A DNA stretch of 64,000 nucleotides, taken from positions 1,178,001-1,242,000 of the forward strand of contig JAUFSD010000004.1 of the NCBI GenBank assembly GCA_033030425.1, written 5' to 3'. Positions within the stretch are counted from its first letter, which is position 1. Each line of letters opens with the position of its first letter. The notes under the pieces are model-generated. The model searched no databases, was not told the DNA's origin, and worked only from the letters and a program-made list of their open reading frames with translations. The position numbers were made by a program, and so were the translations under genes. Source of the DNA: Verpa conica. Lineage: Eukaryota; Ascomycota; Pezizomycetes; Pezizales; Morchellaceae. Shown here piece by piece: positions 37,206 to 50,017 of this stretch.

Positions 37206-38535
37206 TCACTTCCTCTCTGAGCTCGTCCTGCCCTGCCTCCCCAATCCCTTTAACCTCTGATGCTGCCCCCTCCCGTTGATGTTACTTCCCGACTCTCTTA
37301 GTAGCAACTGGCTTTTCTTCAGCCCAGCCAGTGTCTCCACAATCCTTGCAGGCAAACTCACAACCTTCCATAGCAGCGAAAAAGGGATTGCAATAACTGC
37401 ACAAGCCCACTGTAAAAAAACCGTCGTAAGCGTTGTCTCCTTCTGCCGCGAACTCGCTATAGTAGCAAGTGTGAGGATATCGTTGAGCCGGCTGTTGATC
37501 TCGTGAATCCGATTCTCCGTGTGGAGGCTATGGAGCGCTTCCTTTTTCTCGTAACGGCGGACAGCACCTGAAAGATCAGCATTATAAAGTGAACTGGAAA
37601 CAGAGAAGAGAGGGGGTGGTCTACGATTAAGTGCATCGAGATCAGGATCTCGCTCAATTGCTCTGGAGGTGAGAAGTGTGAGTTCCCTCACCTCCACCTG
37701 TAGCTCTTCTAATCTCGCTGCAAGAAGGTCAACTTTTGTAGTTGGGGGCTGGTGCACAGCACTCTGTAAGCATAAGCTTCGGCTCCTAATTAGCTTGATA
37801 ACCTGCGCGACTGGCCTCAGCTCCGCCGCAAGAACAAAAGCTGTGATATTGAAGTCCGAAACTAGCCCTTCACTTGGTCGTGACAGCTGCGACCGAACCG
37901 TGTGGAGTAGCCAGCCTCCCAGCAGAGGCCCAATGAAGCAGCACAGTAGTGCAATCCTCTCATTGAAGTGGAGTTCCCGTGCCGCGGCATCACGAACCAT
38001 AGCCTCATACGTAGAGTCCTGGGACGTAGGAGGGGACGGGGAGATATCTGGGCCAATCATGGAGAGGTCGGGAGTGCGAGGGATGGTTTGTGAGGAGTGA
38101 TACCATTCCCTATGATAGTTAGTCTCAGAGCCTTGTGGCAGGCCGGGCTTCAAACCATGGAAATTTAACAAGCCAGTGTAAAAAAACTGCGATAAGGAAG
38201 AGTAGCATGACATCTGTGATGAAGTAGTTCCCCCCAGTGAATAGAACCCCTCCAACCGCAGGGAGTACGGCGAATATGAGTGGGATTGTGTGCCATGTTG
38301 GTGAAGATGTGTCTGTTGGGGCTAGCACGCTCTGAGTCGTTGACCTTAGCACTGATTTCGCTTCCTGGAAGGTTATCGAGTTTCTTCTGCTACTCAATGG
38401 GTCTAGTGAGGATATAGTTGCTGATCGGGAACGGCGGCGGGGGGTGCCTGGTGGGATAGCACCGTTGGTGCCGGGGGAGGGTTCAGGGGAGAGGGGACGA
38501 TGTTGGCGTGCTTTGAATGCGGCTGTCTCGGACAT
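37206..38535 (-). CDS. Conserved fungal multi-pass membrane protein, unknown function
   Basis: Two exons, 38535-38156 and 38109-37206, give 427 residues; the intron is 46 nt with donor GTTTGA and acceptor ATAG, and removing it leaves KFPWEWYHSS in frame. The N-terminus (about 75 residues) is polar, Ser/Pro/Arg-rich and likely cytosolic. Hydrophobic segments follow: TIPLIFAVLPAVGGVLFTGG, FITDVMLLFLIAVFLHWLV, ALLCCFIGPLLGGWLLHTV and, near the C-terminus, FLQWACAVIAIPFSLLWKVV. Between the third and fourth lies a helical, coiled-coil-like stretch (LLAARLEELQVEVRELTLL; LHSLHTENRIHEINSRLNDI). The C-terminal tail is basic. Another in-frame ATG lies at 38553, six codons upstream. I recognise the general type (fungal-specific uncharacterised membrane protein) but no function. 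Confidence 0.78.
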
Positions 38536-39959
38536 GGCTGGGTGAATGAGCATTGCGATGGAAGGTGTAAAGAAGGAGGAAGTTCTACATATTCGACTAT
38601 GAGGGGTGGGGAGTTTGAGAGGGGGTGGATAGAGAGGAGTTTGAGAGGAGAGAGCCTTGGAGGTGTAGTCATCTCTCGTCCGGTATCCGTGCGATGGGAG
38701 CACAGTGTTGGTGCATGCATGCCCTGTAGATTATCCGCGCAGCCAGTCATTGTGTAATCACTTATCACCGCATAACACGGGGTATTACTCTGGGCATCAA
38801 CTGTCCCATCCGGCAGAGGGTTTGGTGGTATGTAGTTATTATCTTTCTCTTTGCAGTGACGCAGCCCCGAGGCATGACGAATCCGGGGAATGCGGAGAAC
38901 CCTGTGTGTGGACCAGGGGATATGCGTCATTGTGAGCCCATCACCAAATGCTTGACTTGCAGGATATCATGATTGATCCAACCCGAAACGGCTGGAAAAA
39001 GCTGCTGGTCGCTTAGACAAAGGTCGCTGCCAAGCATCGATAAGATTCACAGATCAAGTACCAAAGTTGTTTTGAGGATTGATGCAATGGGCGACTGGTT
39101 TCTGATGGACCTATAAGGGCCCATAGAAGGACAGGCACATCTTGGAGAGATAGTATAGCGGGACATGGTATGGAATTGGTAGAGGGCTTGGGGCTATGGA
39201 CTACTACATGTACAGCCGTGTCTAAGTAATTCCCGAAGCCCCTCATAGCAACGGGGTTATTTCTTAAGCTACATCAACAACCATAAATGTTCTATAGAAG
39301 GAAGCATTTAGGATAAGATAAATAAGATCATTTAACTCTATATCAAGTTTCCTAGGGTCATCTAATGGGTATATACACAGTTATCCTTAGAATTCATAAA
39401 TAGCTCTACCTAATTGCTCAGGTAGATAATGAGAGTAAAAAAAAATGCGGCAATAATTCTAGATGATATATATATTAATTTTAGGGTCTATATTTCATAT
39501 AATGTTAGCCCCAGATCATTTTACTATACAGTTGATGAGCTACAGTCAATGAGGTGTTTGTTGTATTGTTGGGTGTCAGGACTTTTTGAGCCCCACTAGA
39601 CTAGTCAAGGGTACCAAAAGTGATTGTTTTTTCAAGTTTTTTTTGTATGATTATACTCTCTACAGTCTCTTTAGCCTCCTCATGTATTTTTGTATTAATA
39701 CCAGCTCTTCTGGTGGTGTTAAGGTTGTGGGTATGCCGTTGCCATGGGGGGGGGCTTCGAGAATTACTTAGACATGGCTGTAGTACTATGGGTAAATTTG
39801 TTTCATTATTTACGTCACTAAACTGTATGAACAAGATCTATTTTCAGCAGGAGAGAATAGGGAATTTATAAGAAAGACTTTCTACTAAAAAAAACAAAGT
39901 AAAATAGAAGGGGAAGACAGTCTTATGTTATAAAAAGCTCTTGGTTACCAAATGGGTAC
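38536..39959. other. Intergenic region between the membrane protein gene and the Tc1-like element
   Basis: About 1.4 kb. It holds the promoter of the membrane protein gene on the left and AT-rich sequence on the right up to the TA target site at 39960. Open frames of 70-175 codons near 38403-38930 lie on the minus strand upstream of the start and resemble leader sequence, not genes. Confidence 0.45.
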
Positions 39960-39961
39960 TA

Positions 39962-41325
39962 CAGTGGTAGGTAAAAAGTCTCCGGATGTCTGCTTAGTCA
40001 GCAATACTAAGCGAGCTACCCCACCTTGTTGAGGGAGCGTACTTGATAGAAAGTTGACAGAACCGGCCTCCCAGGCTACCAAAATGACTATTACAAAGCC
40101 CTCTCCAAAGCCTAAACGGAAGGAGACTACCAAGTCACAGCGCTATCAGATTGTTACACTTAGGGAGGAAGGGTGGACGTTTGAAGCAATAGTAAAGCGA
40201 ACCGGAGTCCCTAGAAGCACCTGCTGTGATATAGTACGGAGGGATAAAGAACGCCGAGAAGCGGGGAGTCTTACTCCATATACTGCTACAGCGTTCTGGT
40301 CTGGGCGCCCTGAGAAGTTAAACCGAAAGCAGAAGCGATATTTTCTTTCTCTTGCAAAGCGATGCTGACGCATTGGTTAAATGTTCTTGTAAGCAGCTTA
40401 GACCAACAGATAAGCATGAAAACTGCAAGGAAATACTTTGCTCAAGATGGAATACATCGGTGCCGAGCCAGAAAAAAGCTGTTCTTAACTAAGAAGCAAA
40501 AGCTGAAGAGGTTGTTGTGGTGTAAAGAGCGGAAAGACTGGAGCATGGAGGAGTGGGATGAAGTAATCTGGACAGATAAATCTTGCTTGAGGTAGGGTTT
40601 TACGAAGGAACCTGCTGGATCTAGAGAGAAGTAGGTGAAAAAAACAAGGCCGAGTGCTTGTTATCTACATTCAAAAATGGTAGGACTTTGGTAATGATTT
40701 GGGGAGCTATTCAGCTAGGATGCAAAGGCCCAATAATGATTTTTCTAGAAGGTTCTATCAAAAGAATTGACTATATCAAATACGTCATATATCCAGCTTT
40801 ATACCCTTTCTATAAAGCTAGATATTGTTCAGAAAGCGGCGTAATCGTTATGGAGGATGGAGCACCTCCTCACCGAGCCAAAGTTACTTCTGCAGAACGC
40901 AATATTCTTCATATAGAATGGATGCCTTGGCCTGCACAGTCTCCAGATCTTAACCCTATCAAAAATCTTTGGCGCAAAATGAAATAGCGTATTAATCAAC
41001 GACAGCCTCCTATTACTACAAAAGACAGAATGAAAAAAGCACTCCAAGAAGAATGGGATAGATTTGTACCTGAAGACTTCAGAGTACTAATTGAAAGTAT
41101 GCCCAGGCAAGTAAAAGAGTGTATTAAAAAGAAAGGGGGAGCTACACGCTATTAAATATGTTTTTTAACAATATACTGGTTTTTCTCATCATTTTGGTGT
41201 ATTTCTTATATTTTTTGGATATCAGAATATGTATATAAATGGAGTTAAAGTACATGGGAGAGGGAGCCGTGCTCTGAAACATTAAGGCCGTGCACTGGCA
41301 TCCGGAGACTTTTTACCTACCGCTG
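39962..41325 (+). mobile_element. Tc1/mariner-type DNA transposon, non-autonomous by decay
   Basis: Terminal inverted repeats of 27 bp, 39962-39988 and 41299-41325, match at 26 positions and are flanked by TA at 39960-39961 and 41326-41327, the target duplication of this superfamily. The 1364-bp element encloses one transposase reading in several pieces. Both ends look intact, so it could still be moved by an active relative elsewhere in the genome. Confidence 0.92.
40084..41155 (+). pseudogene. Broken Tc1-type DDE transposase
   Basis: The coding sequence starts with an HTH region (TKSQRYQIVTLREEGWTFEA, then GVPRSTCCDIVRRDKERREA) and continues as a DDE_3 domain. The frame is interrupted at about 40365 (stop; reading resumes in another frame), at 40593-40595 and 40632-40634 (stops), by another frame change near 40650, and at 40985-40987 (TAG). 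The first catalytic Asp (VIWTDKS) and the second (VMEDGAPPHRA) are visible. The third acidic residue, normally Glu in NPIENLW, is Lys here (NPIKNLW), a change explained by one G-to-A transition. The last open piece ends GGATRY at 41155. The protein cannot be made from this copy. Confidence 0.9.
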
Positions 41326-41327
41326 TA

Positions 41328-41982
41328 CATGTAGCCCAGTCATTTCCGTTAGCACACCATAGAGAGAAGGAAATAGAGAGGAAGATGATAGAGAGAGGGT
41401 GACTATACAAGTAGGAAATGGTGTTTGAATCTCAGCAAAGGAGCATATAATACGAGGTATGAAGCTTACTCGGGGGTTCGCTTGGATCCGAGTAGTTGCG
41501 GAGGCTCTGCATGAACCGCTTCTGGAGAGAGCTTAGGATTTTACCGCTGGGTGGTTTTCCTGGGACAAGGCGACCCCTATTGGCAGTCAGTGGGAATCCT
41601 GGTCTTCATTTAGTGTAAGCATAAGTATATCAATTATTATAGATCAGTCTAATATAGAGGACGTAGCTGAGTGTGGGTTGTTCTGGACTTATGGAGCTAC
41701 TGTGTAGGTAGTTATACCTTACCAAGGGTCTAGTTATCAGGAGCTAATCACTATATGTCACTCACCCCACTAAAGAACATTCCAACTAAACATATTATTT
41801 GATTCAACTAGACCATGAAACTAGCTATACCAACCTCTTGGTACCCATAACAAACCATTCTGATACCCTACAAACTTCCAGAACTCCTAACCTGAATATA
41901 TTCTTTACTGATTTTTTGAAACTCAAAAAAGGAACCACCCAACCCTAGAAGAACCGAAAATATCCATCAAGAATGTAACAGA
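41328..41982. other. Intergenic region downstream of the tyrosinase gene
   Basis: About 650 bp between the transposon and the tyrosinase stop. No gene, repeat or RNA is recognised; it includes the tyrosinase 3' UTR. Confidence 0.5.
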
Positions 41983-44311
41983 CTATAGGTCATCACCGTT
42001 CACAAGGCCACAACGGCGCCCAAGGGTAACATCCCAGAGCGGGGTCCAGGCACGGTAAGTTGGCCTGTCATGCTCGTTATCCGGAAGGTCGACAATTGCT
42101 GTAACTATACCGACTTTCAAACTCGGAACGTCATTGCGGGAAATAGCGGATCCATCAAGCTATATGAAGGTTAGTATAGACATCTAGAGCATATCGATTG
42201 AATCAAATACATACTTTGTTGACCCTCCAGTGAAGCTTATTGTTCAAGAACGGAACAACGATATCAGGCTCTAGCGATTGCAACTCTGGAATAGCATCGT
42301 CTGGAATACGATCCAACAGCGCACCAGTGAGGGGAATAGATGCAGTAACCACCATCCCCTCTTGTGCATCCTGCTTACACTTTCCACAGCTTGTTTCTTT
42401 ATCATTTGTGAAGATTGTAAAGGTACCGACTAGGTTACTGTCGTGGATGCGGGCCACCGGATCGTTGTCGAAGTCGCCCATAAAGACGTGAACATTGAAG
42501 GAACCATCAAGACAGTGTTTCTCTACACGGATATCGGCAAAATATTCATGGTAATGGTTATCTTCAAGCAAGCTCGGATGGCCGCCTTCAGCAACAGAAA
42601 TAAATGGCTTCTTAGGATCTGGATTGTGAGACTCAGCATGCTTATGGCCTGCATGATCGTCCCCAGGGCCATCAGTCTGGGGAATTCCAATAGCATGTTG
42701 GAATGCAGCTTTGAAAGGTGCAAAAGCAGAGGCGACATTGCCTGAGCTAGTGCCTGCAATTCTTCCTGCGGGAGCAGCTGCTCCATATAAGCGTGTAACT
42801 GCTGATACAACATTTGCCTTAACTTGTGTACTACCGACAACACCCCAGTCGATGAGTTCTGGGTAGGTGCTGCCAAATTGCTTCAGGTCTCGGCAGGTTT
42901 GTGAGGTGTAATATTCACGATCATTTTTATGGAATGGGAGAAGACCTGTTGGTTGAAAAAAAGTAAGCTAATAGCTCGAATACCCGAGGGCCTAGAGCAT
43001 TGGGGAAATTCTATCTTACCGGTATTAATGCCTTCAATTGTGGGATTAGTACTCTGCTGGGATCCTCTGGACCAGAACGTAGACCATTTTGCTGGCTGGT
43101 CTGTAACATAACTCTGAGGATTTAAAACCTGCCAGAGAGCAAAGATACGGTCGACGTTACAATGGTGGAGCCAGAAAATAGGATCAAAAGCGGCGTATCC
43201 GGGGTTACCCATATGTCCTGAGAGAGTAATTAGCTAGTAACCTATTTGGCTTCCTTAGGGATATAAGTACCGTCTCCTCCAATCACACCGTGAATGGTGT
43301 TATGAATAGATTCCAAGGAGTCGTAGTCATCCACACGACCATTTCGAACCCATCCATCGTTAGAAAATGCCTTGTAATTGCCATAGTTGTTGTCTGACAA
43401 GAGAATATATACTCTGTCACGAAGGCTGGATGGTGCAGTAACATTAGCACCTAACATAGGATTGCTCTTGTAAATATATACTTACTTCTTGGCAACTTGG
43501 TCTACACTTCTTTGGACCATGTCTGGGCTACTCATATCACTGGCAGCTGCAGGCCGACCCCTAACTTGCGGCTGGCGAATGGTACTGAGCCAAGTACTGT
43601 ATCCACGCTCTGGAAATTCCCTAGAATCAACGTTGCCAAAGTTGTAGCTGTAGAGCGGATTCTTAATCGTCTGGCGTCCGGTTGGAGTCTCAACCTCGAC
43701 TTGCTGTGTCCTGATAACAATGTCCGGTAGCTTTGGCTTTGCGGCAAAGTCCCAGTACCTATATTATCCCGCGGTGATAGCAGTTAAGGTATGCTCTTTA
43801 TATGAGGTATGAAGGACGAGAATTTTAGTACTAACGGAATGCGGAAGGATGGGTAAAGACGAGTGAATTTGTCCTTGATTGGGCCAGCAGGGAACGCTTG
43901 AACAGCAGCCTTAACATTTGCAAAGAGTGCTTGCTGCGGGGTATCAGTAAATTTTTAGTCTCCCAACTCCGGCACAAAGTCAAACTAAGTAGTAAAACAT
44001 ACCTCAAAAAGTGCAATATACGGCCTATGCCAAGTTGGGAATAGGATGCTCGAATGAGTACAGTATCCAGAAGCATTGCCGTCAATACCCTTGACACCAT
44101 CCCAGGCCGTGTAAGGACGCCCATGGATACTAGCAATTTGAAACCAGGAGAGCCTATCGGTCTTGGGGAGACTCTGCATACGCTGCAACCCGATGAGGTA
44201 GAGATTGAGCATATCCTTATTCTGGATAAACTCATTGATCTCCGTACGGAGTGGGACTGAGTTCCCAGCGCGTCCCTCAGACACACCGGTGATATCGACG
44301 TAGTCTGTCAT
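41983..44311 (-). CDS. Tyrosinase (type-3 copper monophenol monooxygenase)
   Basis: Oxidises monophenols and o-diphenols to quinones in melanin or phenolic metabolism. Seven exons: 44311-44003, 43933-43836, 43758-43486, 43413-43271, 43217-43020, 42945-42215 and 42159-41983, giving 642 residues. CuA histidines: H63 (SIHGRPYTAWDG), H86 and H95 (YCTHSSILFPTWHRPY). C84 sits two residues before H86, the Cys-X-His of fungal tyrosinases that forms a thioether. CuB: H264 and H268 (ESIHNTIHGV) and the HH at 292-293 (FDPIFWLHHCNVDRIFALW). RIPYWDFAA and NPLYSYNF are also conserved. A C-terminal lid domain, including CGKC, follows, as in enzymes activated by proteolysis. No signal peptide is seen. The exon 3/4 join (72-nt intron, acceptor at 43414) was chosen because nearer AGs give stops or a 35-nt intron. 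Confidence 0.9.
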
Positions 44312-45294
44312 GATTGCTTCTAGCAGAGATGGAATGGTATGTAAATAGTTTAGGAAAGTCCTTTGGTGTAGTGTTTAGCTCTGAGGAGGGATACAAAGAA
44401 GATGAGGGGATAAGGAGGGGTATTTGTAGATAAGAGCGGGGTGATAACAAGGAGGAGAACACACGTTGAAATTCCAAGTTGCACTGGGCTGAAGTCTTTA
44501 CTAGTCATGACGGGAGCTCGCATATCCAAGATGCTTGGTGCCAATGATTCATTGGTACACATATAATATCTTTTGTTTAATATCCAAGACAAACGGGCTC
44601 AACCGCGGTAGCGACATGCTGTATGTAGACTCTCGGAGACACGGTGTTACCTCTATTGGCGACATGCTTGCAGGACCCATCAAAGGGGCACCACTTCTGG
44701 TATAGCCCATCCTATAAGGCTGGATTGTAATCGTAACCACCAAAGAAATATCTACGCCCTCTTTCTGTAGCTAGGTTACATACATGTCGGTGAGACACGC
44801 ACCCTGACTGCTCGAATTTCAGCTTCGGAAAGGAGCTACTTAGCGGACGCAGTAGCCTCGTGCGCCGGCAGTCGAAAAGCGGGGTCGATTCTTTCGGGGG
44901 TAGGATCTTGAGTTCTTTTCGCCTATCATAAGGCTGATTCTGGATGTGCGTACTATTTTGGGGCTGAGCTGGAATGCAAATGATGATCGAGATATATCAA
45001 TAACTTTACGGGTTATGATTTCGATAGCACGTAATCAAGGACTATCAGCTGGTTGATCGGATTATGTACTCGTTTAAATGCGAGATATTCATGTTACACA
45101 GGTTGGTTATGCGTAAAACTCACTGTGACCAGGCTTTAGGATACTTGAGATATAAGTGTTGACGTATATAAAGCCTCACAGTATATATTTCAGATAGTTA
45201 CTATCAGGAAAGGCATATTAACTTCATATAAGATTAATCCAATTAAATAAAAACAAGACCCTCCGACTATCCCCGCTGTAGGCGCTCAATTCCC
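44312..45294. other. Promoter region of the tyrosinase gene and flank
   Basis: About 980 bp. The part next to 44311 contains C/T-rich stretches on the coding strand (44345-44460). Short open frames on the minus strand are leader-like. Nothing else is recognised. Confidence 0.45.
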
Positions 45295-46298
45295 TTATTT
45301 TACAACAGCTCCCTCTGCATGCGCCTTCTCAGCTGTATTTCTCTTCTCAATGAATCCACTCACATGCTCTGGCACCTCTAACATATTATCCGAGCTTGGG
45401 ATTGGCATGCCCAAGGTCTCGAAAACCGGTACTACCCCAGTCCACACTTTCTCGCGTAGTCCAGGGCGTTCGTTATCCTTCTTGTCATCCGATGGGGGCC
45501 CTGTTCTAACCTTCGCAGACGCACTGGTAATCTTCATCCTTAGTATAGATGTTGAACTCATTTCTGCCTCATCGGGCGGAACGCGTGTATGATCCCATCG
45601 GCCGGGAACGACAGAATTAGTAATTAGTTCCATTGCATAGAGTTTTTCTGCCGGGTCGGTAATAAGAGTTGCGGTACCATGAAGAACTGCAGAACGGTAG
45701 TTGTAGGAGTGGGAGTTAGGTGTGAGTGAGAGTACGAGGCCATCAACTTTGGTAGCCGCAACACAAAGTGGGATTTCTTCTGACCCTCGCGCAAGATTCA
45801 TGATACGGGAGGAGACATAGCCATGGAGGTAGCTGATATGTAGTGTCAGAAAAACTCCCCATTTGGACATTGAATATGCTGAGATATGCGGTGGAACATA
45901 CCAGTCTAGAGGGTCCGATTCATCAGAACTCGGGTAATCGAAAGACCCCATCTGTCCTATCATGGGGAGGATCACTGGAAGCGGTGCGGATGCTGGATTA
46001 TTTGGGTCCGTGAGTGCAATGAAGGAAACATGAAGTACGGGCGTCGAGTTGATGATTCGGTGGATTGTCGATGCATCGTAACTTGCTGCGGAACGTAAGA
46101 ATACGCTCCTATAAAATGTATTCAAGCTGAGGTGCAATTTTTCCCAATATCGAACTACATTCAAAAGTGCACATATGCTCTCTCAAAAAAAAAAAGAAAC
46201 TATAAAAGCAAATACAGAAATACATAGAGCGTACCTCGATGATTATACCTATTGACCTTATTGGTTGAGGTCTTCGGGTAGCCGAGTTCACGGGACAT
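45295..46298 (-). CDS. Split-barrel FMN-binding (pyridoxamine 5'-phosphate oxidase-like) protein
   Basis: Three exons, 46298-46235, 46085-45902 and 45832-45295, give 261 residues. The protein belongs to the flavin-nucleotide-binding split-barrel group sometimes annotated as 5-nitroimidazole resistance (NimA)-like. Conserved blocks: YPKTSTNKVNRYNHRASYDA, TPVLHVSF, LPMIGQMGSF, DCYLHGYVSSRIMN, VCVAAT-type LCVAATKVDGLVLS, NSHSYNYRSAVLHGTA and MELITNSVVPGRWDHTRVPP. Removing the 69-nt second intron joins PLD to CYLHGYV, as expected for the family. The 149-nt first intron holds the poly-A run near 46180. The substrate is unknown; a reductase or cofactor-binding role is inferred from fold only. Confidence 0.85.
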
Positions 46299-47096
46299 GA
46301 TGTAGAAATGAAATTGTGGAGGAAAGGCTTTTGCTTGAGTCCTCGCAATTGAATTAGAAACGCCAGTTTATGTATAATGGATTAAAGAGTCATTACATGA
46401 GTCACATGAGGAGCCTTTTTGTTTAGCTAATGCGTGTCTTCTAAAGAGGAAACTCGTATAGCAAGTGAGGTTGTCAGGACCTGTTCGGGAAACGGTCGGA
46501 TATTCTGTTATCGATAAGGGTTAGGGCTAGGGTTTCTTGCGAGACACTATTCGGCCGCAACATACTCTCCGGAAACGCCCAAGAGGTTGAAGATAGATAG
46601 AAGTGTCCTTTGGAAACCGTGGAATAGTTGTAGCCGTGTTATGTAAATCCCTATAACTATTGAGTGCCAAATTCCGGGGGACTGTAATTTATAACCCTCA
46701 TCGGACCTCAGCTTGAGGATTTAATGAGCTCAACCGCTCCATTTTGAGCGGATTAAACACGTATACTCTCTCATCTAATAGTAATATTATACATATGCAT
46801 TAGATATTCTCAGTCCAAGTTTAGGCCGAAAATATATTCATAACCTCTTCACTACATGTAAGGGTATATATTAGGATGCTTTCCCTCAATCGCATCACTG
46901 CACTGCTCCATATAGGCTCACTGGGAAACCCCTTTGTTTGTGTCATATAAGGGGCGCGTTGAAACGTCACGTGACTGGGATCTTCTATAGTTACACAAAG
47001 GACAGGTACCTTAGCAGCGGCTACCAGTCGAATTTCCACGATCGTCTTGGAATTCCAAACAACACTTGTCCAAGCTTCGCCAGATTCGAATTGGCC
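46299..47096. other. Divergent intergenic region (FMN protein / GPI7)
   Basis: About 800 bp with two divergent promoters. A minor telomere-like stretch (GGGTTAGGGCTAGGG near 46520) is present but too short to mean anything. No gene is recognised. Confidence 0.45.
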
Positions 47097-50017
47097 ATGA
47101 AAGCCTCCAACTCCTGGCTGCTTGTTGCAGCTGTCAACACTGTTCTCTATATAGGGATTCTCATCTTCGCAAAAGGCTTCTTCCCATACAAACCAGTCTT
47201 CCCCGGTCTCGCCGTTTTCGATGCCAGTGCAGCCCCCCCCCCTCCAGCGCCTTTCAATAAGGTGGTCTTTATGGTCGTCGATGCCCTCCGGAGGTAAAGT
47301 CTGGTTTTACCGAGGGGTCCATAGGTTCACTAGGCTAATATTTCAAAAGTGACTTTGTGTTCTCGGAGAATTCTGGTTTCAACTTTACCCAGAGGTACAC
47401 TCTACTCTAAGGAGCCGCACCCCCGAGCACTAAATAATGTTATACAGCCTCATACGTTCCGGCTCAGCTATTCCATTTACTGCGCATGCAACTTCTCCGA
47501 CAATTACAATGCCTCGGGTAAAAGCTCTCACCACCGGTTCTATCCCTAGCTTCCTCGATGTTATCCTCAACTTTGCGGAATCGGACACGTCGTCAACTCT
47601 AGCCAATCAGGACAGCTGGCTGGCGCAGATTCACCAATATGGTGGGAAAATCAACATGTTCGGAGACGATACATGGCTTAAGCTATTTCCGGGTTTTTTT
47701 ACACGCTCGGATGGGACTTCTAGTTTCTTCGTCTCGGTAAGTAGGAGCAATACAACCCTAGCCCTTAGTTCTGGCTTCCCCGGACCGCTGATATGATTAT
47801 AGGATTTCACGGAGGTGGATAATAATGTTACCAGGCATCACAAAGATGAACTCATGAGTACTGACTGGGATGCTATGATAATGCATTATCTGGGTCTTGA
47901 CCATATCGGCCATAAGACTGGGCCGCGAAGCCCTTATATGAAACCCAAGCAGGAAGAGATGGACAATGTAGTCAATAAGTTCTACAATGCACTTGAGAGC
48001 CTACCACACTTGGAATCAACTCTCTTTGTCCTTGCTGGAGATCACGGCATGAATGATGCTGGTAATCACGGCGGCTCGGCCCCCAGTGAGACGTCGCCTG
48101 CACTTGTTCTTATTTCCTCAAAGTTTAAAAAGGTTTTCCCTGGAGGAAGGGAGTGTCCAACACAAGCAAAAGAGGAGTTTGATTTCTATACAACAGTTGA
48201 ACAGTCGGATATTGTTCCAACACTAGCTGGACTTCTCGGTTTCCCTGTACCGAAAAATAACCTAGGGGTTTTTATTCCGTCACTACTTGAGATGTGGGAT
48301 GGTATATTCCCATACATTTATTACTTGTTGGTTTTACTTCTTAAAACAGGACCCAATTACTGACTAAGAAAAAGTGCCTGATAGGGTTGAACTCATGCTG
48401 CAGAACGCCCAGCAGTTACTTACGATTGCTAGAGCGGCATATCCTGATTTTGATAATAAAGGTGTCCTCGAAGATTGTACCAAAGCCAACACTAATGTCG
48501 AAGAATTAGCTTGCTTGTGGAGAAAGTCTCAGGAAGCCCATAAAAACTTCAAGATTAATGGCGTAGATCATGTCGCTACTCTCGAGTTATTGACCAAGTT
48601 CTCTATCCGTTGTCAGGATGTTCTATCAATGGCTGCAAGCAACTATAATCTCGAATGGATGACCACTGGGACGGCTATGACGCTTTTCGCATCTGTACTC
48701 TCCTCCTTTTGTTTCGTGCTTGTCACTGAGAACTCGAGGCTTGCAAACTTGTTCTTTCTCGTAGTCACGTTAGTATATGGCATCATGATGTTTGCCAGTA
48801 GCTACGTTGAGGAAGAACAACACTTTTGGTATTGGATTGCTTCGGGGTGGTTCATTGCCATCTTTATCAAAGGGTACGCTTACGCTCTCCATACATATCA
48901 CCTAAAGGAAATTTTCTGATAACCAGGCAGACATAAGAAAGTCGGTGCATTACCTTCATTGGCAGTTTTGGCCTTGTTACGGGTGGCCCGTCGCTGGAAT
49001 CAGACAGGCCAAAAGTATGCTGGTGCATCTGATATTTCTAAGGACTTCCTACAAAAACACCCTAGTATTTTGTGGTGCCTTGTCATCGCTTCCTACTCTG
49101 TAATCTTCCTCAGACTGTCTAATAGGACTTTCCGTCGGGCTGGGCGCGAGGTTGCTTTCATCTTTGCTTTCACGACGATGGCGTCAGCTTTGGCCTTTAA
49201 ATTTTCGTTCGCTGCTCAAGACACACCTGAATTGATACCTTGGGACTTGGTTCCTGTAGCCGAATTATTTGAGAGCGTGCCGTTAGTAAATCTGGCTAGG
49301 GTAGCATTCGGGGCCACCTTTGCTGGTATTATGTACACGATAATCTTTGAGCTCCCAAAAAGCATTCCATATAGTATGTTTAGCTTAAAATACCTAAACC
49401 CCAAAAGATATGCTAACTTCTCAGATGACTTAACTTCTCTCAATGCGGGTGTTGTCTTTATGGACTTTATCACGGTCTTCCTTATTACTCAAACAAGACT
49501 TGTCAATATCCCCCTCTTCTCGCTATTCCAGATTATCGCTTGGATTCTCGGCACTATGCGCCTATCTGCAACAGAAACTACGATTTCTACCATGATCCTA
49601 TCATACTTTTCCTTCTTTGCCTTTGGTGGAACCAATGCCATCTCCTCTGTCGACCTCTCTAACGCATATAATGGCGTGTCTGGCTACAATTTAGTTGTTG
49701 TCGCCTGCTTGACATTTGCCAGTAATTGGATTGGACCTATCTACTGGAGCTGTTATGGGGTCATCCTACTAGCACGGAGGCGTATTTTGGACAAGTCTGC
49801 GTATCTAAGGCATACGAACCTACTAACTACATTTAATTGTATTGTGGTAGTGTTTGTTATGGTTTCTTGCACAGTATTAAGAACGCATCTTTTTATATGG
49901 ACTGTTTTCTCACCTAAGTTTTTATATACTATGGCTTGGGTACTAGCGTCACATATATGGATCAATTTGGGGCTTGGAGGAATAATGGCATGGGTAAGCA
50001 GGAAAAATTTGGTTTGA
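47097..50017 (+). CDS. GPI7: GPI ethanolamine phosphate transferase 2
   Basis: This ER membrane enzyme adds ethanolamine phosphate to the second mannose of the GPI anchor (Gpi7/Las21 in yeast, PIGG in animals). Six exons: 47097-47293, 47350-47394, 47448-47736, 47803-48301, 48375-48873 and 48931-50017, giving 871 residues. The luminal catalytic domain is of the alkaline-phosphatase superfamily: VVFMVVDALRSDFVF (metal-binding Asp), MPRVKALTTGSIPSFLD (nucleophile Thr), MFGDDTWLKLFP, HYLGLDHIGHKTGP and LAGDHGMNDAGNHGG. A first TM helix (WLLVAAVNTVLYIGILIFA) anchors it. The C-terminal half has about ten hydrophobic segments and the marker LRVARRWNQTGQKYAG. The 45-nt exon 2 and the exon 5/6 join (57-nt intron) were fixed by phase and conservation. 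Confidence 0.94.

Noticed and set aside
38403..38930. 175-codon minus ORF as a gene
   Set aside because: Overlaps the start and promoter of the membrane-protein gene in another frame; Pro/Ser/His-rich shadow sequence.
43449..43485. A 35-nt intron in the tyrosinase gene (GTAAGT to the first GTTAG)
   Set aside because: Too short for a spliceosomal intron and it leaves the wrong phase; the 72-nt intron ending at 43414 restores the frame and the expected sequence.
46500..46545. Telomere-type repeat
   Set aside because: Only two imperfect GGGTTAGGG-like units; chance level.
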